Positions 37,810 to 44,579 of a stretch of DNA of 64,000 bases are shown here, in pieces (the stretch's first letter is position 1; each line of letters starts with the position of its first letter). The DNA lies in contig DASYBU010000005.1 in NCBI GenBank assembly GCA_036500605.1, forward strand, positions 186,001 to 250,000. Direction: 5' to 3'. The DNA is from JAFALK01 sp036500605. GTDB taxonomy: Bacteria; Pseudomonadota; Gammaproteobacteria; Burkholderiales; Burkholderiaceae_C. Below the pieces are notes generated by a model. That model was not told the DNA's origin. It saw only the letters and a list, made by a program, of their open reading frames with translations, and made no database searches. Position numbers and translations under genes: made by a program.

Positions 37810-39465
37810 TCAACCGCCGCCGCGCCGCCAGACGGCGAAGAAAACACGCCACTTCGCGCCCCAGCTCAGGCGCTCGTCCGACAGCACGTCGAGGAAGTCC
37901 GACAGGCGCTTGGACTTGGCCATTGTGTAGAGGGTCAAAGCCACCGTGCCGCCGAGCGCGGCAGCAAACACCAACACACGCTCCAGCATGGGCGCATCGG
38001 CTTCGGCCAGCAGGTTCATGCCGAGGAAACCGGTCGTGACCGAGCCGATCAGGCCGAGCACCGTCACCACGGTCAGCCGAACCACGGTGTTAGCCTGGCG
38101 GCGCAGGCTGTCGGCATCGAGGTAGCTGCTCATGTCGATGACGCGCGTCTTGACTTCGGCATGCAGCGTGTCGAGCTCCAGATGGTCGGCGCTCATGCGG
38201 TAGAGCGCGCGTGTCTGCGCCTGATCGGAGACCGCGTGGAACCAGTAGCGGTGCGAGAAGCGCAGAAAGCCCTCGAAGGCGCCGCGGATGGCGCGCTTGA
38301 AACGGCGCACGTTGTCGGCATTGCTGACGTCGAGCCGGCGCAGCGCTTCGGCCAGGCGGTCCGAGAACATCAGCAGCGCGGCCTTCTGGAAATGCGCGAT
38401 CAAGAAAACGAGGAAGTGCTGATGCCGGAACTGCGCGAGCACACCGCGGTCTCGGCAACAGAAGAAGTCCGCATCGGCGCGGCCGACCACGACAAGCGCG
38501 TGGCCGCTGCACAAGTAGCGTGTGTGCGGCGCCGCGCCGCCCGCGTGCCAGAAGCGGTCGTAGCAGTAGCGGCGCTCGAAGTCTTCGAGATGCGTGCCGG
38601 CGAAGGGGAGGGATTCGGGCGGCAGCTCCGGCATGTGCTCGCCGACGTCATCCTGGTTGCCGGTGACGAGCCCGAAGCGGACGAAATCGCCGCGTGAGAG
38701 CTTTTGAGGATCATCGAGCGCCAGCCACGCCATCATCGGCATGCGGTAGTACTCGATCTGCCGGAAGCTGAGCAGACCGGGTTCGCTCGCATGTTCGCTG
38801 GCCAGCGGACGCAGCACGAAGTCCCAATGCTCGGTCAGGCGCGGTGCGCGCTGCGCGCCGACATGCGCCATGAAGCGCTCACGCTCGGTGGCATCCGAGC
38901 GCGCCAGCACCGTGCCATCGGCGGCCAGCCATTCCGATTCGGCCAGCATGTGCAGCGGCAGACCCTTGGCATCCCAACCGGAAGGGTAGGCGCGGCCGAT
39001 GCGGTAGAGCAGGTCCTGCGCGAGCGAGAGTTCAAGATCGGCGGCGCTCAGTTCCACGTTGAGCAGGACCACGTCGACATCGAAGAAGAAGTACAGATCA
39101 ACGTGGACGACGTCGAGAGTGACCGGCGCGGCCCCAGGCCGTGTGCGCGCGCGCAGCTGCGCGATGTCCGAGCGGCGCAGCACCTTCATGCCGGAGCCGG
39201 TGCCCTCGCGGCCTTCGCCGTACAGGAAGCGCTGCACATAAGGCAGGAAGGTGACGAACTCCTGGTAGTGCCGTTCGTGGAAGTCGGCCAGCTCGCCCGT
39301 GTATTCGTCGACCACTTCGCGCCACGGTGAATCGGGCTGCGCCAGCAGCAGCTCCCACGGTCGCACCGGCGCCGCCGCGGCATTGCCCAGCGGCATCAGG
39401 CGCAGCGGCCACAGCAGGATCTGGTGCATGCGCTGGACGCGCGGCGCAGAGGTCGACTCGCTCAT
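37810..39465 (-). CDS. CorA-like magnesium/cation transport family protein, atypical long
   Basis: 551-aa protein with two membrane helices near the C-terminus (about residues 455-480 and 490-510). The sequence between the helix and loop, VTTGFLGMNLL, contains the Gly-Met-Asn signature of CorA-type channels. The N-terminal 440 residues are cytoplasmic, rich in charged and aromatic residues (VDLYFFFDVDVVLLNVELS, YYRMPMMAWLAL) and much longer than the usual CorA domain of about 240 residues. The ATG at 39465 has GGAG 7 bases upstream; an alternative start lies 21 bases earlier. No partner gene is evident. Function as a divalent cation channel is inferred from the GMN motif only. Confidence 0.7.
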   Translation of the reverse strand: MSESTSAPRVQRMHQILLWPLRLMPLGNAAAAPVRPWELLLAQPDSPWREVVDEYTGELADFHERHYQEFVTFLPYVQRFLYGEGREGTGSGMKVLRRSDIAQLRARTRPGAAPVTLDVVHVDLYFFFDVDVVLLNVELSAADLELSLAQDLLYRIGRAYPSGWDAKGLPLHMLAESEWLAADGTVLARSDATERERFMAHVGAQRAPRLTEHWDFVLRPLASEHASEPGLLSFRQIEYYRMPMMAWLALDDPQKLSRGDFVRFGLVTGNQDDVGEHMPELPPESLPFAGTHLEDFERRYCYDRFWHAGGAAPHTRYLCSGHALVVVGRADADFFCCRDRGVLAQFRHQHFLVFLIAHFQKAALLMFSDRLAEALRRLDVSNADNVRRFKRAIRGAFEGFLRFSHRYWFHAVSDQAQTRALYRMSADHLELDTLHAEVKTRVIDMSSYLDADSLRRQANTVVRLTVVTVLGLIGSVTTGFLGMNLLAEADAPMLERVLVFAAALGGTVALTLYTMAKSKRLSDFLDVLSDERLSWGAKWRVFFAVWRRGGG

Positions 39466-39544
39466 GAACAGCTCCGTCACCCGCAAGGCGGGCGCTCGGG
39501 CCGATGCTAATCAATGCCGGTGCAGTCGGACAGTCGGGAAGATC

Positions 39545-40036
39545 TCAGGAGGTCGCGGTGACGCGTGCGCGGAACAGGTCGGCGCGCTCGGCGCCCGCGA
39601 CGCTGCCGATGGTGGCCGCGCATTCATCGACCCAGGCGTGGAAGCGGCTCTCCGAATCGACCTCGCGGGCGCGCTCGCGCAGGCCGCCTTCCTTGCCGGC
39701 CAGCATCAAGGTGGCCAGATCGAGCGCGTACATCTTGGCGCGAACCAGGCCGCGCAGGCGCTCCTGGCGCTGCGCCGCGGCAGTCTGTTCGGCCTGCAAG
39801 GCCAGGTCGGCAGCGCTGAGCATGCCGGGCCAGGTGATCAGGCCTTCGTCGCGCATCCACTCGAAGGCCTTGTCGTCGAGCCCCATCGAACGGGCGATCA
39901 CGCGCAAGGCAGCAAACTCCTTGCGGCCGTCGATGGTGATCAACAGCATGCGCTGCGCCGCCGGCAGAGATTGGCGCGATCGGGCGAGCAACTCGCGGGC
40001 TCGCTCGGTCTTTTGAGGAACGGTCTTGAAGTCCAT
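39545..40036 (-). CDS. Hypothetical protein
   Basis: 163-aa soluble, largely helical protein that I do not recognise. It begins MDFKTVPQKTERARELLARS and has long charged helices (LQAEQTAAAQRQERLRGLVR; REVDSESRFHAWVDECAATI). The central RVIARSMGLDDKAFEWMRDE, then GLITWPGML, resembles a small winged-helix or HTH-like segment, but no family is certain. The ATG at 40036 has GGAG with a 6-base spacer; the start site CGGAGCCGATCATG is the same as for the gene at 14981. Codon use (GC-rich third positions) supports coding. It lies between the CorA-like gene and the M56 gene on the same strand, with its own gaps on each side. Confidence 0.65.
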   Translation of the reverse strand: MDFKTVPQKTERARELLARSRQSLPAAQRMLLITIDGRKEFAALRVIARSMGLDDKAFEWMRDEGLITWPGMLSAADLALQAEQTAAAQRQERLRGLVRAKMYALDLATLMLAGKEGGLRERAREVDSESRFHAWVDECAATIGSVAGAERADLFRARVTATS

Positions 40037-40117
40037 GATCGGCTCCGAACAGAAGCCGGTCATGGTGCTCAGGCATTGCGAGGCGCGCGTGACAGTCCGG
40101 TTGCGCGGCCATGAAAG

Positions 40118-40139
40118 CGCGACGCGCTCGGGCGTCGCG
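40118..40139 (-). terminator. Hairpin terminator after the M56 peptidase gene
   Basis: Perfect 8-base arms CGCGACGC / GCGTCGCG with a 6-base loop, followed on the minus strand by CTTTC. It lies 41 bases after the stop of the gene at 40180. Confidence 0.5.
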
Positions 40140-40153
40140 TGATTTACGCCACG

Positions 40154-40188
40154 CGTTCAGACGTTCGGACGTTCGACGTTCAGACGTC
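40154..40188. repeat. Short tandem array of GTTCAGAC/GTTCGGAC units
   Basis: Four to five near-identical 7-8-base units (GTTCAGAC, GTTCGGAC, GTTCGAC, GTTCAGAC) run through the stop region of the M56 gene (stop at 40180-40182). They may reflect slippage; a change in unit number would alter the last residues or the distance to the terminator. Confidence 0.6.
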
Positions 40189-42408
40189 CAGATGGTCGAG
40201 CGCCTTCTCGGCCTGGCCGCGCTCGTGATCGCCGAGCCGGCGCGCCACCTTGCGGTAGTGGGAGATCAGGGCGGCGTCGTTCGGCATGACCTCGGCCACC
40301 GCCTGCAGCACGTTCCGGGTTTCAAAATCGCTGCCCATGCCGGTCGCGGCGTCGAGCACGGCATCCAGACTTTCGAGCTTGAGCTTGCCCGTCTGGACCA
40401 GGCTGACCAGGGCCTCGCGGCGCTCGAAGTCGCTGCCGATCCGGCCGGCCGAGAGCGTGTAGGCCCGCACCTGCTGCGTATCGGACACGTCCAGATGCGA
40501 GCCGATGGTCTGCAGGGCGGTGCGGTGTTCAAAGTCGCTGCCCAGATCGCCGCTGGCGGCCAGGGCCATGCTCACGCGGGCCGGCGTCGGCTTGTCGCTG
40601 GCCATCAGCGCCTCGATCACATTGCGCTTTTCGAAGTCGGAACCGATCTTCTTGAAGCCCTTGCTCCAGGCCGCGAGGACCGGCTCGCTGTCGAGCAACT
40701 GCGGCGCGAGGCTGACCAGCGCTTCGCGCGATTCAAAGTCGGAGCCGATCTCGGCATCGCGTTCGAGCCAGGTGATCTGCTGCGCCTCGCTCAGCTTGTT
40801 CTCGGCCAGGGCCTGCAAGGCGCCTCGGCGATCGAAGTCGCCGCGGATGCCGCCCACCGCGGCCAGCAGTCGATCCTGGGTCGCCGGGCTCGGCGCGCCG
40901 GTGCGCAGCAAGGCCTGGATCAGGTTGCTGCGCGAGGAGTCGGAGGTCTGCTTGTCGATACGCGCCAGCACTGCGTCAACACCGCCGCGGGCCAGCAGGC
41001 GCTTGACCTGGTCGTCGGCACTGACGGTCGATTGCACGATCAGGCTGGTGATGTCGGCGAGCCAGGCGTGGTCCTGCTCGTTCAGCTGCGCGATCGGCTG
41101 GCCGTCGCGCTCGTAGACGCGGCTCATCGGCTTGCCGTCCTCGGCGCTGATCAGCAGGTGGTGCGTGTGGCCGTTGCGCTTGTCGACCACGTTGAGGCGG
41201 CCCTGCACGCCGACGATATCGTCCTCGGCATCGGTGAACTGCACGGGCCCGTCGATGTCGATCTTGATGCGTCCTTCGGGCCCGCCGGTTTCAATGCGGG
41301 TGATCGAGCCTTCGCGGAAGACGGCATGCGAGAAGCCGCCGAGCCGGTCGAGCAGGGCGCCGATCGGTGCGCTCGCACCTGCGTTGTGAACGACGACGGT
41401 GGGCACGGCCACCACGGCCAGCAGCACGCCGGCGGCGATGGCCCAGCGGGTCTTGCGGGCGGTCGGTTTGTCGGGATTCATCGGGTTCTCCTGCAAGAGG
41501 CGGTGCATGCGCTGCACCAGCGGGGTTGAACTCATGGCGGTGGCGAGGCGCGGCGGCGCGCGCCGGCTTGATCGTTGCTGCTCGGCGGCGTGCAGCAGGC
41601 TCTCGGCCAGCGGCACGGGGCTGCCGGTGAGACGCGCGGCCCAGGCATCGCAGGCCAGTTCGGCGAGCAGGTCGAGACGGCGCAGCGCGATGCGGTTCAG
41701 CGGTTGCAGCCAGGCCAGGCCGACCAGCGTTTGCGCGGCGACGCGCCAGGCCGGATCGTGGCGGCGCAGATGGCCGAGCTCATGCGCGAGCACGGCTTCG
41801 CGCTGCTGAGGTTCCAGCGCCTCAACCCAGCGCGGCAGGCAGATGGTGCCGCCCGGCGTCAACAAGGGGCTGCTCCAGCGCGAGCCCACGCGCAGCCGCG
41901 GCGTGCGCAGCTGAGCACGTCGGCACAGGTCTTCGAGCTGCGCTTGCAAGCCCGCATCGGCATTGGCCGGCAAGCGCCGCACGCTGCCGGCCAGGGCCAT
42001 CGCGCCAAGGCCCAGCAAGGACAAGGCGCCGAGTGCGCCCACCAGCCAGAGCGAGGTGGCCGCACCCGCCGCGGTGGGCAGCCAGTCGGGCTGCGGCTCG
42101 GCTTGCGGCGCCGGTGCTGTGGTCTGCGTTGTTTCGGTGATCGGTGCAGGCGCCACTTCAATCGGGGCGGTTTGAACTGACGCTGCGGGCTCGATGCCGG
42201 GCGCCGGGTGAGCCGGCATCAGCCCCGCGATCAGCGGCCAGGTGGCGCTCAGCACGGGCCCGAACAGCGCCCAGCGCCAGCCGAGTTCCGCTTGCGCTGG
42301 GCTCAGGCGCCGCAGCAGGCCGGCGCGTTCGGCCAGCCAGGCGAGCCCGAGTACCACCGTGCTGTGCAGCGAATAGGCGATCAGCCAGTTGACGAGGGCT
42401 TCAAACAT
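40180..42408 (-). CDS. M56 (BlaR1/MecR1-like) membrane peptidase with repeated GSDFE units
   Basis: 742-aa membrane metallopeptidase of family M56. The N-terminus has membrane helices (LIAYSLHSTVVLGLAWLAE, split by one-residue loops; WALFGPVLSATWPLIAGLM), a Pro/Thr-rich loop (about 70-115), further helices, and the zinc site HELGH at 209-213 with the third ligand in LAELACDAWA. A single helix near residue 310 (WAIAAGVLLAVVAVPTVVV) precedes a large periplasmic region instead of the penicillin-binding domain of BlaR1. Its last 190 residues contain six copies of a unit with GSDFExR spaced 33-35 residues apart. It overlaps the BlaI gene by 8 bases. Likely role: envelope sensor that cleaves or inactivates the BlaI repressor; the signal is unknown and need not be a beta-lactam. 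Confidence 0.9.
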   Translation of the reverse strand: MFEALVNWLIAYSLHSTVVLGLAWLAERAGLLRRLSPAQAELGWRWALFGPVLSATWPLIAGLMPAHPAPGIEPAASVQTAPIEVAPAPITETTQTTAPAPQAEPQPDWLPTAAGAATSLWLVGALGALSLLGLGAMALAGSVRRLPANADAGLQAQLEDLCRRAQLRTPRLRVGSRWSSPLLTPGGTICLPRWVEALEPQQREAVLAHELGHLRRHDPAWRVAAQTLVGLAWLQPLNRIALRRLDLLAELACDAWAARLTGSPVPLAESLLHAAEQQRSSRRAPPRLATAMSSTPLVQRMHRLLQENPMNPDKPTARKTRWAIAAGVLLAVVAVPTVVVHNAGASAPIGALLDRLGGFSHAVFREGSITRIETGGPEGRIKIDIDGPVQFTDAEDDIVGVQGRLNVVDKRNGHTHHLLISAEDGKPMSRVYERDGQPIAQLNEQDHAWLADITSLIVQSTVSADDQVKRLLARGGVDAVLARIDKQTSDSSRSNLIQALLRTGAPSPATQDRLLAAVGGIRGDFDRRGALQALAENKLSEAQQITWLERDAEIGSDFESREALVSLAPQLLDSEPVLAAWSKGFKKIGSDFEKRNVIEALMASDKPTPARVSMALAASGDLGSDFEHRTALQTIGSHLDVSDTQQVRAYTLSAGRIGSDFERREALVSLVQTGKLKLESLDAVLDAATGMGSDFETRNVLQAVAEVMPNDAALISHYRKVARRLGDHERGQAEKALDHLDV

Positions 42409-42808
42409 GCGGGCCTCCCTTGCGTTTGGTGAGCAGGGCACGCAGCGCGGCCATCTCGCCTTCATCGAGCTGCTCGCGCTGGTCCAGCAGATGGCTGACC
42501 AAGGCGCTGGCCTTGCCTTCGAACAGCGAGCTCACGAGACCCGAGACCATCGAGCGCTGGACCTGCGATTCGCTGACCTTGGCGCGATACGCGAGGCCGC
42601 GCCCCTCGCGGCGCGAAGCCACGAGGCCGCGCTTCTCCAGGCGGGTCAAGACCGTGGCGATGGTGGTGTGCGCGAGACCGCGCTCCTCACGCAGGCCTTC
42701 CGCCACCTCGGCCGTGCTGGCCTCGCCCGCGGGCCCGCGCAGCCAGAGCTGGCGCATCACGGCAAGCTGCAGCTCGCTCAGGGAGACATCGTCGTCGTGG
42801 TCAATCAT
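42401..42808 (-). CDS. BlaI/MecI/CopY family transcriptional repressor
   Basis: 135-aa winged-helix repressor. The DNA-binding half reads LSELQLAVMRQLWLRGPAGEAS, TAEVAEGLREERGLAHTTIATVLTRLEKRGLV (given here as two parts around the turn), typical of BlaI, with the C-terminal dimerisation helices and the proteolysis region after residue 95. ATG at 42808; a longer open frame upstream crosses the operator region and is not credible. It is the first gene of an operon with the M56 peptidase. Two abutting operators lie 34-62 bases upstream, so autorepression is very likely. Confidence 0.92.
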   Translation of the reverse strand: MIDHDDDVSLSELQLAVMRQLWLRGPAGEASTAEVAEGLREERGLAHTTIATVLTRLEKRGLVASRREGRGLAYRAKVSESQVQRSMVSGLVSSLFEGKASALVSHLLDQREQLDEGEMAALRALLTKRKGGPHV

Positions 42809-42842
42809 CGTGTTGATCGATCGAATAGATCGGTTCAATGGA

Positions 42843-42870
42843 ACTACAGATGTAGTACGACAAATGTAGT
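42843..42870. promoter_or_regulatory. Two abutting BlaI-type operators
   Basis: The first site (42843-42856), ACTACAGATGTAGT, is a perfect dyad with a 2-base centre. The second (42857-42870), ACGACAAATGTAGT, follows without a gap and has one mismatch. Both carry the ACTACA-NN-TGTAGT core known for BlaI/CopY-type repressors and lie just upstream of the BlaI gene. Confidence 0.85.
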
Positions 42871-42918
42871 TGAGCTGCCGAGTTCGCGTCAAGCGTCTTG
42901 AATTCGTCAAGCAGCTAA

Positions 42919-42957
42919 AGAGAGAGCCGAGAGAGGCGAGAGAGGCGAGAGAGACGG
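42919..42957. repeat. Purine-rich GAGAGGC tandem repeat
   Basis: About five imperfect units of GAGAGGC/GAGAGCC on the + strand in the 247-base gap between the divergent BlaI and DUF945 genes. Nearly all purine on one strand. The rest of this gap holds the BlaI operators and no further recognisable element. Confidence 0.6.
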
Positions 42958-43055
42958 AAGTAAATCTGCACCTCTGCCACCCAGCGGGCCTGAGGCTCGC
43001 TAGCATCGCGCACCTTTCTCTCTCAAATTGAATGCAATCAAGCAAAGGGCTGGCG

Positions 43056-44579
43056 ATGAAAAAGACCGGTGTGGCGGCGGCTGTGGTGGCGGTGCTCGTG
43101 GGCGGCTGGTGGGGCGCTGCGGCGTACACGAGCCATCGTTTTGAGCAGTCCTATCGCGAGCAGATGGCCGCGGTGCAGAAGAAGTACCCGTTCTTTGCGC
43201 TCAGCGACCTGCAGACTCAATCGGGCCTGACTTCGGGCGTCTATAGCGGGAAGATCACGATCGGTTGCAGCGGCAAGGGCGGCCTGGCCCTGGTGATCCA
43301 TTGGGAGGATCAGGTCCAGTACGGACCCTTCCCGGGTTTCAAGGGCTTTGGTGCGGCCGCCATCAAGACCCATTTCAGCGTTGCCGACGATGCGCCCGAG
43401 GCCTTGCGCAAGGCCCTGGCCGCGATCAAGCCCGAGGACATCAGCACGCAGGTGGGCTACGGCGGCGGCTTCGCCACCCGCGTGCACCTGCCGGCCGGCG
43501 ACTTCCAGCAAGAGCTTCCGACAATGCAGGCGCAAGCCCGCTGGGGCGAGACCGTGATCGAGGCCTCGGGCCAGCTCGATGGCTCGCGCTACGGCTATCA
43601 CGCGCAGATGCCCGAACTGGCGTGGAGTGCCAAGCCTGCAGCTTCTGCAGCTTCTGCAGCTTCAGCCGATGCAGCCGATGCAGCCGATGCAGTCGCTTCC
43701 GCCGATCCAGCGGCTTCGGCCCCTGTCGTCATGCCCAGCGTGGACTTCAAGATCAAGGGCGTGGACGTGCAGGCCGACTCCCAGGCCGTGGGCGCCTATG
43801 TCTGGTTGCGCCAAGGGACGGAGACGGCCTCGATTGAACACATGGAGACCACCACCACGGGCCCGGACGGCCATCCCATCGGCAGCATCATGGAGAAGGT
43901 GGCGGTCAAGGGCAGTCTGGCGGTGTCGCAGGATCTGCTGGATGGCCACGCGCAGTACACGATCGGCAGCATGAGTTTCCCCATGCCGGGCAAGGTCCTC
44001 ACGATTGCCAACGCGGACGTGCAGGCCACCGTCAAGCATCTGCATGCGCCGACGCTCGACAAGATCCTGGCGCAGGTGATGCAGACGGTCTACAGGCAAT
44101 GCGATGCGAGCCCGGACCCGACCGCCGCCGCCACTGCGATGCTGCAGGCCTTTGCCAAGGCCGCGGGCGACGCCAAGCAACTCCTGATCCACGATCCGGA
44201 GGTCTCCTTCGACAAGTTCGCGATGGACATCGACGGCAAGCGCGGCGAGTTCTCGTTGGCCGCGAGCCTGCATGGCCTGACCGCGGCCGACCTGGCTGCC
44301 GGCCCGGCCTTGCAGGCCAAGCTGATGCAGTCGGCCAAGCTCAATGCGCAAGGCAAGATGCCGCTGGCGTGGCTCAACCAGGCCGGCGCTCAGGCCAGCC
44401 CCGAGCAGGCGCAGCTGATGGCCGACAGCATGGTGCAGCGCGGCTTTGCGGTGCGCGAGGGCGACTTCCTGAAGGCGCAGTTCCAGTTCGACAAGGGCGC
44501 CATGACGCTCAACGGCAAGCCGATGGGGGCTCCTCGTCCTCCTCCTGCGGTACCGGCTCCGGCCCCGACTCCGCAGTGA
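43056..44579 (+). CDS. DUF945 (YdgA-like) family protein, membrane-anchored
   Basis: 507-aa protein. One N-terminal helix (VAAAVVAVLVGGWWGAAAY) anchors it in the inner membrane with the rest in the periplasm. The opening YREQMAAVQKKYPFFALS and the pattern of long beta-strands fit DUF945/YdgA; function unknown. Residues about 193-220 form an Ala/Ser/Asp linker encoded by perfect 9-base repeats. The C-terminus is proline-rich (PRPPPAVPAPAPTPQ) and its DNA overlaps the convergent cyclase gene by 71 bases. The ATG at 43056 has AAAGGG 6 bases upstream. Confidence 0.78.
   Translation: MKKTGVAAAVVAVLVGGWWGAAAYTSHRFEQSYREQMAAVQKKYPFFALSDLQTQSGLTSGVYSGKITIGCSGKGGLALVIHWEDQVQYGPFPGFKGFGAAAIKTHFSVADDAPEALRKALAAIKPEDISTQVGYGGGFATRVHLPAGDFQQELPTMQAQARWGETVIEASGQLDGSRYGYHAQMPELAWSAKPAASAASAASADAADAADAVASADPAASAPVVMPSVDFKIKGVDVQADSQAVGAYVWLRQGTETASIEHMETTTTGPDGHPIGSIMEKVAVKGSLAVSQDLLDGHAQYTIGSMSFPMPGKVLTIANADVQATVKHLHAPTLDKILAQVMQTVYRQCDASPDPTAAATAMLQAFAKAAGDAKQLLIHDPEVSFDKFAMDIDGKRGEFSLAASLHGLTAADLAAGPALQAKLMQSAKLNAQGKMPLAWLNQAGAQASPEQAQLMADSMVQRGFAVREGDFLKAQFQFDKGAMTLNGKPMGAPRPPPAVPAPAPTPQ
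43638..43691 (+). repeat. Two adjacent 9-base tandem repeats inside the DUF945 gene
   Basis: Three units of GCAGCTTC(T/A) (43638-43664) are followed by three exact units of GCCGATGCA (43665-43691). Both keep the frame and encode an Ala-Ser then Ala-Asp linker. The length is likely to vary between strains without frameshift. Confidence 0.85.

Noticed and set aside
42809..43129. N-terminal extension of the BlaI gene
   Set aside because: It would translate through both BlaI operators and the GA repeat; the family N-terminus begins at 42808.
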